From contig NZ_BSSQ01000009.1 of NCBI RefSeq assembly GCF_030161375.1, positions 1 to 64,000 of the forward strand: 64,000 nucleotides of DNA, in the 5' to 3' direction. The notes under the pieces were generated by a model. It saw nothing but the letters and a program-made list of their open reading frames with translations. It was not told the origin of the DNA and ran no database searches. This document shows positions 24,879 to 34,121 of the stretch, piece after piece. The number at the start of each line of letters is the position of its first letter. Position 1 is the stretch's first letter. The translations under genes and the position numbers were made by a program. Source of the DNA: Paenibacillus glycanilyticus (lineage in GTDB: Bacteria > Bacillota > Bacilli > Paenibacillales > Paenibacillaceae).

Positions 24879-26615
24879 TTATTTTGTTCCGCCGCTGACG
24901 GATTGGTACCACTCGTTTACTTCCTGAGTGATTTTGTCGCCGCCGGAGGATTTCCACTTGTCCACGAATTTGTCGAAGGAATCAACCGGCGCTTTGCCGT
25001 AGATGATTTGCGAGAAGGTATCCTTCTCCATCTTCGCGAGAATATCGTTGCTCGTCTGCATCGTTGCCGTCGGAGCACCCGTGAACATTTGAGGCAGAAC
25101 CGAATCCTTCTGCTCCAATACGATCTTCGCCGCTTCAAGCAAAGGTTGACTCGAGCTCAGCTTGAGCTTTTTCTCGAATGGCGTTGTTGCTTCTTCTCCG
25201 CTTGCGAGCTTCGAGAGCACTTGCATGTTCAGGCTTGGAATACGCGCGCCGTCAAACGTAATCGTATACTTCTCCGGTGCGTAACCGCCGGTGCTTGCCG
25301 CGTCCGTCTTCACTTGGCCGTCTGCCATTACCCAGTCATAACCTTCGGCAAGTCCGTTCTCGAACTCTCCGCCAACTTGCGGATTCGCGTATTGCTCGAA
25401 CAGGTAGTTCTGGTAAGCGAAGAACGCTTCCGGATGTTCCATCTCGGCATTGATCAAGACAACCCCGTTGGAGTTAGACGTTCCGTGACGGCCGACTTTG
25501 CCATCCGGTCCAGCAGGCAGAGGATATGCTTTGTATTGAGCGTCTTTATTGTTTTTCTTCACGTCTTCAAGCGGCCATGCCGGCATCCAGTGAGGACCAA
25601 CCACGATGCCTGCTTTGCCGGCCGTGAAATCTTCTGCTGCTTTGGTCTCGTCGTACAGACCCGCTTCCGTTGGAAGATAACCTTTGCTCATCCAGCTTTG
25701 AAGAGTGGCAAGAGCCTGCTTGGAGCCTTCCGTAACGGAGCCGTATTCCAGCTTGCCGTCCGCGGTTTTGTTCCATTGGTTCGGCATCGTGCCGTATGCG
25801 CCAAAGATCCAGCCCGCATCCGACATCCAAGTGTTGATCCAGTTCTTGAAGCCAATCGCCAGACCGTAAGTATCTTTCTTGCCGTTGCCGTCCGGATCCT
25901 GGTTCGTGAAGGCATCCATCACTTTTTCAAGATCGTCCAGTGTTTTTGGAGCGGCTAATCCAAGCTTCTGCATCCAGTCTTCGCGAATCCACATCACCGG
26001 GTCGCCATTGTAAGCGTAATCGAGAATCGGAATGCCGACGCGTTTGCCGTCCTCCATGTACGGATACCATACCGTTGGATCTTCGTTCATTGCGTCCTTC
26101 CATACTTGGCTGGCATACTTATCGAATAGCTCGCCCGCATCAATAAATCTTCCGGAATCGATTAGCTCTCTTACAAGGTTAAAGTCGCCGCGGTAAGAGA
26201 TAATGTCCGGCATCTTCTCGTTTGTTGCGAGAGACAACCGAAGCTTCGTTTCGAAAGCGTTGTTGGTGGAAGGCGCAATCCACTGGTTTTTGAGCTGAAT
26301 GCCGAATTTATCAAGCGCCCATTTCGTATGGACGTTGTTGTCCTGATCTTCGCCCTCTTTGAACTTCACGTCCGGCCCCCAAGGACGCAAATAGCTAATC
26401 GTAATCGGAGGATCGAATTTCACGTCTTTTGCTTCCGCGCCCGCGTTTGCATTACCTTCGGCAGCGGTGTTGCTAGGCTCTTGGCTTGCGTTGGAATTGG
26501 CATTGCCTGCTGCATTGTTATTGTTGCCGCATGCGCTTGTAATCGCCGTGAGGGAGATCACTCCCGCAAGTACCATGGTAGGCAGCAACTTTCTTTTATG
26601 TTCTTTCAACTGCAT
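24879..26615 (-). CDS. LplA-type oligosaccharide-binding lipoprotein (beta-glucan locus)
   Basis: 578-aa lipoprotein with signal peptide and lipobox ITSAC (C29), an Asn/Ala-rich linker and a large family 1 binding domain (PPITISYLRPWGPDVKF, MPDIISYRGDFNLV, QDPDGNGKKDTYGLAIG). The size matches partners of LplB/LplC permeases, and those genes lie at the head of this locus (32125-33969), with two beta-glucanase genes between. It should bind beta-glucan oligosaccharides; this is inferred from context. A TTG at 26609 with better spacing to GGGGGA is an alternative start. It has its own promoter region carrying a motif shared with the divergent promoter at 34 kb. Confidence 0.88.
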   Translation of the reverse strand: MQLKEHKRKLLPTMVLAGVISLTAITSACGNNNNAAGNANSNASQEPSNTAAEGNANAGAEAKDVKFDPPITISYLRPWGPDVKFKEGEDQDNNVHTKWALDKFGIQLKNQWIAPSTNNAFETKLRLSLATNEKMPDIISYRGDFNLVRELIDSGRFIDAGELFDKYASQVWKDAMNEDPTVWYPYMEDGKRVGIPILDYAYNGDPVMWIREDWMQKLGLAAPKTLDDLEKVMDAFTNQDPDGNGKKDTYGLAIGFKNWINTWMSDAGWIFGAYGTMPNQWNKTADGKLEYGSVTEGSKQALATLQSWMSKGYLPTEAGLYDETKAAEDFTAGKAGIVVGPHWMPAWPLEDVKKNNKDAQYKAYPLPAGPDGKVGRHGTSNSNGVVLINAEMEHPEAFFAYQNYLFEQYANPQVGGEFENGLAEGYDWVMADGQVKTDAASTGGYAPEKYTITFDGARIPSLNMQVLSKLASGEEATTPFEKKLKLSSSQPLLEAAKIVLEQKDSVLPQMFTGAPTATMQTSNDILAKMEKDTFSQIIYGKAPVDSFDKFVDKWKSSGGDKITQEVNEWYQSVSGGTK

Positions 26616-26649
26616 TTCCCCCAGTGCAATGTAATAGCTTACAGGACTT

Positions 26650-26699
26650 ATATTAAGGAACCCGCTAGCCCCGTTCTATACTAAGATTGCAACATCGAT
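26650..26699 (-). promoter_or_regulatory. candidate promoter and operator of the beta-glucan binding-protein gene
   Basis: ATTGCAACATCGAT at 26686-26699 matches ATTGCAACAACGAT at 34074-34087 in 13 of 14 positions. A TAATAT -10 candidate (complement of 26650-26655) is 31 bp away from the motif start, the same distance as from the TATAAT to the motif at 34 kb. Confidence 0.55.
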
Positions 26700-26786
26700 T
26701 GCACTTCTTTAGGATGTTCGAAATTGAATATGTATCTTAAAATTTTACTGTACCCGGCCGCTTGTGTCAGTTGGAATTTCCTGTAC

Positions 26787-26821
26787 AAAAAAATAACGGT
26801 ACAGGATCCCCCTGCACCGTT
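26787..26821 (-). terminator. terminator after the lichenase gene
   Basis: Hairpin AACGGTGCAGG paired with CCTGTACCGTT, followed by ATTTTTTT on the minus strand, 7 bp after the lichenase stop. Confidence 0.88.
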
Positions 26822-26828
26822 ACCTCTA

Positions 26829-27542
26829 TTAATTGCTCGTATATTTCGTCCAATCGTACTCCGCGTAGAGTGGATTGGCGCCGTTGTAGGCGCCGAGCCA
26901 GCCGTCTACGCCGGTGCCGTTCCAGATGTTCATCATGATTTTGCCCGGATTGCTTGGGATGTTGGAGGTCGCCGTATGCTTCAGCACACCGTCCACATAC
27001 CATTGAATCGAGCCGGCTTGCCAGTTAAACGCGTAAGTATGGAAACCTTGCGAGGCATCAAAGCCAAGATCGACAACCTTCTCGTGGCCGCCAACGCCAT
27101 TCGTGAAGTAGTTGAACTGCACCTTCGTTGTATCCTTGCCGAGGAACTCGATGTCGATCTCATCCCATGGCGTTCCGTCGGCCGGGCCGGTGTACGTGAA
27201 GAAGGAGGAGACGATACCGGTATTTTTCGCAGGTTTCATACTAACCTCGTAGAGGCCGTAACCGTATTTGTATACGGACCGGAATTCCGCGCAATCAAAC
27301 ACGTTGTACGCCGAGCTCGTTAATCCCAGCTTCAGATGGCCGTCGCTGGTAAAGCTTACGTTGTTCGCCCGCCAGGTACAGTTGAACATGCCGCCGTTCG
27401 AGTAGCCGTCCGCCTTCTGCCAGGTGACCGGATTGTAGTAAGTCAGCGGTTCCCAAAACTCCGTAGCCCCGTAAGAACTTGAGACGAATAACATGGACAC
27501 GATTGCCGAACCCGCCATCAGAAGAGACGCTTTCTTTTTCAT
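26829..27542 (-). CDS. bglS: secreted GH16 lichenase (endo-beta-1,3-1,4-glucanase)
   Basis: 237-aa secreted enzyme that cleaves mixed-linkage beta-glucan. Signal peptide [20 protein letters not shown] up to about residue 28; the rest is one GH16 jelly-roll domain of the usual 210-aa size. The catalytic motif [10 protein letters not shown] supplies E128 (nucleophile), D130 and E132 (acid/base). Other signatures are [14 protein letters not shown] and [17 protein letters not shown]. The start at 27542 has GGAGGT 6 nt upstream. It follows the laminarinase gene by 54 bp in the same operon. Similarity to Bacillus and Paenibacillus BglS/LicB is obvious by eye. Confidence 0.95.
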   Translation of the reverse strand: MKKKASLLMAGSAIVSMLFVSSSYGATEFWEPLTYYNPVTWQKADGYSNGGMFNCTWRANNVSFTSDGHLKLGLTSSAYNVFDCAEFRSVYKYGYGLYEVSMKPAKNTGIVSSFFTYTGPADGTPWDEIDIEFLGKDTTKVQFNYFTNGVGGHEKVVDLGFDASQGFHTYAFNWQAGSIQWYVDGVLKHTATSNIPSNPGKIMMNIWNGTGVDGWLGAYNGANPLYAEYDWTKYTSN

Positions 27543-27596
27543 GGAACACCTCCGGTTATAGTCCAAACCTTAAAGCAATCGATCTATTAAATGGCG

Positions 27597-30500
27597 TTAA
27601 ACCGGTCCAAGATTGACCAAGCTAACGTCCGAGATCGTGATCATGGCATTGCCGGCATTACCGCCTGGAATATTGCCCATATCGAAGGAAATGCGGGATG
27701 TATTATAACCCTCGTCGGTTACGTCAAACGTAAAGGTGAACGTCTGCTCTTCTTCCGTCAAATCTACCTGCTGGCCGTAATAGCCATGCCAGGCATACCC
27801 CGCAGGCACATCCACCCAGCCGATTCCAAGCCCAAGCTTTCTGGCCGTGCTTGCTTTTGCTTTGAAGCTAAACGAATATTTATAACCCTGCTGAATAGCG
27901 AAACCTTCCTGGATCACCTGGCGGTCCCATGGATTATCGCCAACGGCGCCAATTGAAGACTCGAGCTTACCGTTATTCGCCGCGATCGAGAGTTCGCCCG
28001 GGGCTGCGGTATAAGCGAACCATCCTTCAAGACCACTTGCGAAATTGCCGTTCTGCAGCAGATTCACATTGGTCGGTTGTCCGCCGCTTTCCGCCGAACC
28101 ATTCACCTCGTACAGCCGTACATTGTCGATCCTTACCGTATGCGGGCCTGCGTTGTCTGCCGGGTCACCAAGCCCAAACACAAGTACGGAAGCCGGATCG
28201 GAGTTATTCTCCATTGTAAAAGAGTACGTATAATGTTCTTGGTCCTCGGTCAGCCGTGCCGTGTCTTCCAAATACTTGGCGAACTCCCCGCTGCTCTGCG
28301 AAACAACAACCTGCATCGATTTCGGGCTTGAAGCCGACGCCTCGAATTCCAGCCTGTAGGTTTTGCCTTTCTCGATAGGAAGCGGAGTCTGCTGCAGCGT
28401 ATCGTCCCACCAGTTCGCGCTTGTTCCCGGAAGATCCGCTACAACTTCCCCTTCTTCCGCACGGCTAATGGTTGCCCCGGAACCCGCAATAAAACTCCAT
28501 CCGTTAAGATCGGCATCAAATCCGCCGTTCTGCACGAGATTTGGCGATAGATCGACCCAAAGCGTGTTATAGCCGAAGCCTTGGAATTCCAAGTAATAAT
28601 CATGACCGGCTTCCAACGCGGCAGGCTTCAAATAGATCGTCTTATACGTTTGCCAGCCTCCCGTATTGCCGAGATCATAACTCATCTGCGAGATGACGGC
28701 ACCCGTCTCGTCTTTGATCCGCAGTCGGATTTGCGATTGATCCTGACCGCTGGCGACTCTTGCCGAGATTTGATAGTTCCCCTCGTGCGTTACGCCAATC
28801 TTGTATTTGAGCGTATCCCCTTCATCCATATAAGCGATATTTTTGCCGCCTTCGCTTGCATTCTCCAGCTGCAGCCCTTGCATCTCCCAGGCCCGGGCGG
28901 CCGGAATATGCGTATAGCCCGCAACGGCAAGCGGCTCGCCGCGTTTCACAAGCCGCACATTATCCACGTAAATCTTGCCCGTATCGCCGCCGAACAACAG
29001 CTTTAACTCCGCATTCGCTTGATCTGCGCCGTCCCCTACAATTGCTTCAAGCGAGTAGGTTTGCATCGTTGTTCCTAGCGTGACGTTGCTTCCTCCCGGG
29101 AACGCAACCGAATGATCGCTTGTCAGGTCAACCTTCATACTCCGTTGCATATCGGCTTTGGCATCGAAATAAATCGCGTATTCGCTGTTCTTCTCAAGCA
29201 CCAGATCCGGCTGGGTAACCGAGACCGCTTCCGCTGCCGTACCGCCATTCTTCACATCAACAACCAGTTGCCGTTCATAGATCGGAAAAGCCAGGAAGTT
29301 ATTGACGCTAACCGTAGCTTCAGCATCCGAAGCCACCGCCTTGGTCCAGAATGCCAACCGGTCTTTCCCTTGATCAAACGTGCCGTTATAGATCAAGTTG
29401 CCGTCAGCTAGCGCCGTCCGCTCCGCCGGTACCTCCGGCTGCAGAGACGCATCGCCAATCTCAACCAGCTTCGCATTGGCGAGATAAACAGCGGTGTCAT
29501 CTTTGCCAAGATTGAATTCAAATCTCGCGTTATTATCCGTGCCTTCCAGCATGTCGAACGTATATTCATAAGACTTCCAATCGGTTGTCAGATTCGCGTA
29601 TTGCTCGCCCGAATAGTTCTTCCAGCTCTTCTCGAACTGATTCACCTTGGACATAAGCGTACGCGTTCCGTCCGCCTTCGCGTCGTAAGTGACTTTATAC
29701 TTCTTGCCCTTCTGCAAAAAGACCGGCATCTGCGTAAGCTGAACGGAATAAACTTCCGTGCCGCTGTTATCGATCGCGATTTTTGCCGCTTTCCCTTGTG
29801 CCGCGTCATCCAATACCGTCACTTCGCCGGTACCGCCCGCATTCAAGAGAAACTGCCAATCTTGCGGAACGCCATTTGCATCAGTAGGCTGCGTAAATTT
29901 CTCGTTATAGAGCAAATTCCCGTCTGCTTGCGGCTCGCGTTTGGGCGATGGCTCCGGCGGATTGCCCGTTACGTCTTCCCAGCTGGCGAGATTCTTGTAT
30001 TCATACACGCGGACAAAATCCACATTCATCTGATCCGCCGCAAAATCGCTGTTAGGCGCTCCCGGCCAATCTCCGCCAACGGCCAAATTCAAGATGAGAT
30101 AAAACGGCCGGTCAAACGGCGCGGGATACGTATAATATTCCGGCTGTCCCGGACCTTTTGTTTTCCAGTCTCTCACTTCATGGTAGAGTTCTCCGTCCAC
30201 GTAGAACCGGATAACCCCCGGCAGCCATTCCAGTTGAAAATCATGATAATCATCGGCAAACGACTTGCCCTCAGGCAAAACATAGCTACTCTGATCGGAG
30301 CCATGCGAACCGTCAGGTTGAACGCTATCGTAATGAAGCGTGCCATAAGCGCGGTTCTTGTTCGCCCCGCCGATCAGCTCCATCAGGTCAATCTCGCCGG
30401 ATGCGGGCCAGCCCCCGTAATGGGCTTCATCCGTTGGCAGCAGCCAAATCGCCGGCCACATGCCTTGCTGAACCGGAAGTTTCGCGCGAACCACCACTTT

Positions 30501-31904
30501 GCCGTAAGTCCAGTCGCCCTTTTCTTTGGTAATCAGCTTCGCGGACGTATACTGGCTGCCTTTATGTTCTTCTTTCTTCGCTTTGATGCTTAAGACGCTG
30601 CGGTCTCCGTCCTTCTCGATAACTGCATTATCCGGATTGTAATATTCCAGCTCGTTATTGTAGACGACGCCGGTATCCTGTACCGTCCATTTGCTGGAAT
30701 CAAGCGAAGAAGCATTAAATTCGTCATTCCAGACCAACTTCCATTCATTATCCGCAATGGTTGTTGAAGGCACGGGCTTCTCGCCGGATGTTGCCGGCGG
30801 ATTTGTTGTACCGCTTCCCGTTGAGCCAGAGCCTCCGGCTACTAGCGATGTTACTGTGCCAGCCGGTACCGATTTGTCATTGACCGTGACGCCGTCCGAT
30901 TGAACTTGCAGCTTCCGCGCCGCGCTGTCTTCCGACCACTCGAAATCCGTCGGCTGCTGGATCAGCACTTCGCCGGCTGTCGTGCCGTTCGAGAAAACAA
31001 CCCGTACCGGACTGCCTGGCTTGTTAATAAGCACTTCATTCAGCTGGGCATGATCAAATACAACGGAGTGGCTTCCGCCGCCTTTAATAACGGTCTTGCC
31101 TGTCACGGACACGTCCTTTAACGCAACGTCGCCTTCCTTAATTCCTTCGGCAAGCAGCAGGTTCCCGTGCACAGCCGTACCAGTGACCGTCACGCCGGTT
31201 GAGCGGATAATGAGGTTGCCTTCCACTTCAGCGGCATCATACGCGGCAGGCTGCGTAACCAAATCACCGATCATGCCGGACAATAGAACGGCTGATTCGG
31301 CGCGCGTAATCGGCGATTTCGGCTGAAGTTTGCCGTTGTAGCCTTTTATGTATTTTTCGTCTGCTAAATAGGTAAGCGCTTTCTTGGCATAGCCGGATAC
31401 ATCCGCGTAATCCTTATATTGCCGAAGCGCCGCATCCGATTCGGAGCCCGTCGACAGCTCGAACGCACGGTCGATCATAACTGCCGCGTCTTCTCTTGTA
31501 ATGCTGGCGTTTGGCGCAAAATGCCGGGCATCCACGCCTTGCACAATTCCCGATCCGCTTGCTTTTGTTACCGCGTCATAATACCAGGCGTTCTGCGCTA
31601 CATCTTGAAAGCCGTCCTTATTCGATCCGGCAAACCCGAATACCCGGTCCAGCATCGTAATGAACTCGGCTCGGCTGATGGTAGAACCGGGCTTAAACCC
31701 GCCATCTTCGTAACCGCTTACAACTCCAAACGAAGCCATGCGCTTCACTGCCGTTTCTGCCCAATGCCCTGTCATATCCAGAAACGACGTAGCACTAACC
31801 GGCTCCTCGGCGTGAACGCGATTCCCGCCGGCAAACGGACTTATGCACGAGAGAAGCATGCTCCCAATCATCAATTGCGATAGCCTTTTTTTCACGATTT
31901 CCAT
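27597..31904 (-). CDS. secreted, S-layer-anchored GH16 laminarinase (endo-beta-1,3-glucanase)
   Basis: 1435-aa multidomain enzyme. A signal peptide is followed by three SLH domains (about 38-225), a linker, a GH16 catalytic domain (about 390-635) and several CBM4-like jelly-roll modules to the end, each opening with a form of NLLxNGxF (for example NLIYNGTFDQG, NLVQNGGFDADLNGW, NLLQNGNFASGLEGW). The catalytic motif GEIDLMELIG gives E504, D506 and E509; the extra Met is typical of laminarinases as opposed to lichenases. The ATG at 31904 has AGGAGG 10 nt upstream and is preferred to the TTG at 31910. Here the SLH block is N-terminal, unlike the GH87 enzyme. It lies between permease and lichenase genes in one transcription unit. 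Confidence 0.93.
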   Translation of the reverse strand: MEIVKKRLSQLMIGSMLLSCISPFAGGNRVHAEEPVSATSFLDMTGHWAETAVKRMASFGVVSGYEDGGFKPGSTISRAEFITMLDRVFGFAGSNKDGFQDVAQNAWYYDAVTKASGSGIVQGVDARHFAPNASITREDAAVMIDRAFELSTGSESDAALRQYKDYADVSGYAKKALTYLADEKYIKGYNGKLQPKSPITRAESAVLLSGMIGDLVTQPAAYDAAEVEGNLIIRSTGVTVTGTAVHGNLLLAEGIKEGDVALKDVSVTGKTVIKGGGSHSVVFDHAQLNEVLINKPGSPVRVVFSNGTTAGEVLIQQPTDFEWSEDSAARKLQVQSDGVTVNDKSVPAGTVTSLVAGGSGSTGSGTTNPPATSGEKPVPSTTIADNEWKLVWNDEFNASSLDSSKWTVQDTGVVYNNELEYYNPDNAVIEKDGDRSVLSIKAKKEEHKGSQYTSAKLITKEKGDWTYGKVVVRAKLPVQQGMWPAIWLLPTDEAHYGGWPASGEIDLMELIGGANKNRAYGTLHYDSVQPDGSHGSDQSSYVLPEGKSFADDYHDFQLEWLPGVIRFYVDGELYHEVRDWKTKGPGQPEYYTYPAPFDRPFYLILNLAVGGDWPGAPNSDFAADQMNVDFVRVYEYKNLASWEDVTGNPPEPSPKREPQADGNLLYNEKFTQPTDANGVPQDWQFLLNAGGTGEVTVLDDAAQGKAAKIAIDNSGTEVYSVQLTQMPVFLQKGKKYKVTYDAKADGTRTLMSKVNQFEKSWKNYSGEQYANLTTDWKSYEYTFDMLEGTDNNARFEFNLGKDDTAVYLANAKLVEIGDASLQPEVPAERTALADGNLIYNGTFDQGKDRLAFWTKAVASDAEATVSVNNFLAFPIYERQLVVDVKNGGTAAEAVSVTQPDLVLEKNSEYAIYFDAKADMQRSMKVDLTSDHSVAFPGGSNVTLGTTMQTYSLEAIVGDGADQANAELKLLFGGDTGKIYVDNVRLVKRGEPLAVAGYTHIPAARAWEMQGLQLENASEGGKNIAYMDEGDTLKYKIGVTHEGNYQISARVASGQDQSQIRLRIKDETGAVISQMSYDLGNTGGWQTYKTIYLKPAALEAGHDYYLEFQGFGYNTLWVDLSPNLVQNGGFDADLNGWSFIAGSGATISRAEEGEVVADLPGTSANWWDDTLQQTPLPIEKGKTYRLEFEASASSPKSMQVVVSQSSGEFAKYLEDTARLTEDQEHYTYSFTMENNSDPASVLVFGLGDPADNAGPHTVRIDNVRLYEVNGSAESGGQPTNVNLLQNGNFASGLEGWFAYTAAPGELSIAANNGKLESSIGAVGDNPWDRQVIQEGFAIQQGYKYSFSFKAKASTARKLGLGIGWVDVPAGYAWHGYYGQQVDLTEEEQTFTFTFDVTDEGYNTSRISFDMGNIPGGNAGNAMITISDVSLVNLGPV

Positions 31905-31925
31905 CCCCAAATAACCTCCTAAAAT

Positions 31926-32066
31926 GAATGATCACCATAATGACCTTTTAAGAGGTCATCGTGATGATTCATACTTCGAAAGCGTAAGCCTAAAAAGAAT
32001 AATCACACAAACGGCTTGGGAAAAAGCCGTTTGTGATGATTCTTACTTCGAAAGCATAAGCCTAAA
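31926..32066. repeat. two tandem hairpin units with a shared tail
   Basis: Units 31926-31994 and 31997-32066 each hold a long stem-loop (arms GAATnATCAC and GTGATGATTC plus an inner stem that differs between the units) followed by a nearly identical tail, ATACTTCGAAAGCGTAAGCC versus TTACTTCGAAAGCATAAGCC. They lie between the permease stop and the laminarinase ribosome binding site, so they are transcribed. On the minus strand unit 2 is followed by TTTTT. Confidence 0.75.
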
Positions 32067-32090
32067 TTCGTTTATCCTGCTGAGTATGGC

Positions 32091-32110
32091 GAGGCCGCGC
32101 AGGCGGCCTC
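32091..32110 (-). other. GC-rich stem-loop after the LplC-type permease gene
   Basis: Perfect 8-bp stem GAGGCCGC/GCGGCCTC, 14 bp after the permease stop, with no T tract. It may protect the 3' end of the permease message. Confidence 0.45.
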
Positions 32111-32124
32111 ATCCCAGGTTGCAG

Positions 32125-33003
32125 TTACTCTTTTACCGCGCCAATAACCATGCCTTTTACGAAAAACCGCTGCAGAAACGGATAAACAAGCAGAATCGGA
32201 AGCGCGCCGATAAAGATCTGCGCAGCCCGTACCGTACGCTGCGAAATGTTCTCCAACTGCTTCGGATCGACGTTGATTTTGCTGAAATCCTGCTGGACGA
32301 TAATCGTCTGGAGAAGCGATGCCAGCGGATAATCCTTGACGTCCCGCATATAGATCATCCCGTCGAACCAGGAGTTCCATTGGTACACCATCGTGAACAG
32401 CGACAACGTTGCGATCGAAGGCATCGACAGCGGGATGAACACAAGAACGAGCGTCTTGAGTTGGCCCGCGCCGTCCAGATAGGCCGCTTCTTCCAGCTCC
32501 TTCGGAAGACTCCGGAAGAAATTGAGCATCAGAATGATATTCCATACCGATACCGCGCCGGGCAAGATCAGCGCCCAGATCGAATCCATCAGTCCCAGCT
32601 TCTGCACCAGAATATAGCTTGGGATGAGGCCCCCGCTGAACAGAATCGTAAAGACAAAGATCCAGATGTACATCGTGCGGCCGCGGAAGTTAAGATCCTC
32701 CTTCGACAGCGGATAAGCCGTAATGAGACAAAGCGCCATGCCGATTGCCGTAGCAAGGATCGTTCGCATGACCGAAACGCCAAGCGAGTTCAGAAAGTTG
32801 GAGTTGCCGAACGTTTTCTCATAAGCGTCCGTTGTGAAGCCGATCGGCCAGAAGCCTACGAGATTCGACGAGGCAGGAGCCATGCTGCTGAACGAGACCG
32901 CGAGAATATGGATAATCGGCAAGATGCATAAGATCGACAGAAGGCCAAGAAACACATAATTGCTGATGCTGAAAATTTTGTAGCCAAACGTTTTGTGGTA
33001 CAA
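32125..33003 (-). CDS. LplC/YtcP-type ABC permease (beta-glucan locus)
   Basis: 292-aa permease with six hydrophobic segments, the EAA loop (LEEAAYLDGAGQLKTLVLVFIPLS) and the LplC-type C-terminal end FVKGMVIGAVKE. The start is a TTG with AAGGGGG 7 nt upstream; no ATG has comparable support. It begins 12 bp after the partner permease gene. With that partner and the lipoprotein at 24879-26615 it should import beta-glucan oligosaccharides released by the two GH16 enzymes in the same unit. Confidence 0.9.
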   Translation of the reverse strand: MYHKTFGYKIFSISNYVFLGLLSILCILPIIHILAVSFSSMAPASSNLVGFWPIGFTTDAYEKTFGNSNFLNSLGVSVMRTILATAIGMALCLITAYPLSKEDLNFRGRTMYIWIFVFTILFSGGLIPSYILVQKLGLMDSIWALILPGAVSVWNIILMLNFFRSLPKELEEAAYLDGAGQLKTLVLVFIPLSMPSIATLSLFTMVYQWNSWFDGMIYMRDVKDYPLASLLQTIIVQQDFSKINVDPKQLENISQRTVRAAQIFIGALPILLVYPFLQRFFVKGMVIGAVKE

Positions 33004-33015
33004 AGTAGAACCCCC

Positions 33016-33969
33016 TTAGAAGACGCGGTAATTCGCAAATTTATAAGCCATACGGTACGAGGTCGCAATTAGAATGGTTGCTACGACGGATTTGAACAAC
33101 CCGACCGTTGTTGCGAAGCTCATTTTCCCGTTCAAAATCCCTAGCCGGTACACGAACGTATCGATAATATCGCCTTTCTCCATGACAAGAGGGTTATACA
33201 AGTTAAAGACCTGATCAAAACCCGCGTTCAGAATGTTGCCGATCGATAACGTGCCAAGCACGATTGTAATCGGCATTAGAGCCGGCATCGTAATGTGAAT
33301 GGTCTGCTTCAGCCTTGAAGCTCCGTCGACCTCCGCCGCTTCATACAGCGCGGGATTAATGCCGGCAAGCGCCGCCAGGAAGACGATGGTGCCAAAGCCA
33401 AATTCCTTCCACACGTCGCTGACGATCAAGGTAAACCGGAACCAGTTGTTGTCGCCAAGGAAGAAGATCTCCTTGAAGCCAAACGCCGTCACCGCTTTGT
33501 TCACCAGCCCTCCGTCGGGAGCCAGAATGTCGAGCAAGATCCCCCCGAGAATGACCCAGGACAGAAAATGCGGCAAATACACAAGCGTTTGCGTAATCCG
33601 TTTGAAGGCCATCAGCCTTATTTCGTTAAGCAGAATGGCGAAGAGGAACGGAACGATTAACCCCGCAGCCATTTTGAAAAAAGCAATGACAAGCGTATTC
33701 CAGATGACCTGGCCGATATCCGGATATTTCAGCAGAAACCGGAAGTTGTCGAAGCCTACCCATTCAGACCCCGTCAGTCCTTTAAAAGGCTTGAAATCCT
33801 GGAAGGCAATCACGATGCCCGCCATCGGAACGTATTGAAAAATAATGACCAGAATAAGCGCCGGCAGAAGCATCATGTGCAGGGGCCAGTTCCGTTTCAT
33901 GTTCCAGCTTTTCCTTGCAGCACGGCGTTTTTCTTGTGGTGTGGATAGCTGTACAGCTGTTTCTTTCAC
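33016..33969 (-). CDS. LplB-type ABC permease (beta-glucan locus)
   Basis: 317-aa permease: polar N terminus (EKRRAARKSWNMKRNWPLHMMLL), six hydrophobic segments, FQDFKPFKGLTGSEWVGFDNF, and the EAA loop EAAEVDGASRLKQTIHITMP. The GTG at 33969 is chosen because GGAGG lies 8 nt upstream; the ATG at 33984 overlaps that ribosome binding site. First gene of the beta-glucan operon, transcribed divergently from the kinase-regulator pair at 34 kb across a shared control region. Confidence 0.9.
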   Translation of the reverse strand: MKETAVQLSTPQEKRRAARKSWNMKRNWPLHMMLLPALILVIIFQYVPMAGIVIAFQDFKPFKGLTGSEWVGFDNFRFLLKYPDIGQVIWNTLVIAFFKMAAGLIVPFLFAILLNEIRLMAFKRITQTLVYLPHFLSWVILGGILLDILAPDGGLVNKAVTAFGFKEIFFLGDNNWFRFTLIVSDVWKEFGFGTIVFLAALAGINPALYEAAEVDGASRLKQTIHITMPALMPITIVLGTLSIGNILNAGFDQVFNLYNPLVMEKGDIIDTFVYRLGILNGKMSFATTVGLFKSVVATILIATSYRMAYKFANYRVF

Positions 33970-34037
33970 CGCGGTAACCTCCATATTCAGACAAATTTTT
34001 ATACTATGCGAGGTCGCCTTGACCTTGTATGATAACG

Positions 34038-34101
34038 ATTATAGCAACGCCGATTTTGGATCTATATCCTAATATTGCAACAACGATATTGATATTTTAA
34101 C
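34038..34101 (-). promoter_or_regulatory. candidate promoter and operator of the beta-glucan operon (divergent region)
   Basis: A TATAAT -10 on the minus strand is the complement of 34038-34043. ATTGCAACAACGAT begins at 34074, 31 bp from it, and a weaker ATTTTAAC copy at 34094 lies 20 bp further. The motif nearly equals the one ahead of the binding-protein gene (26686). The region also serves the plus-strand kinase gene, so the regulator may control itself. Confidence 0.55.
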
Positions 34102-34121
34102 TATCTTAAGGGGGCATCATC

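Noticed and set aside
31926-32066. Riboswitch
   Set aside because: The tandem hairpins do not match the conserved core of any riboswitch class I know; they are reported as a repeat only.
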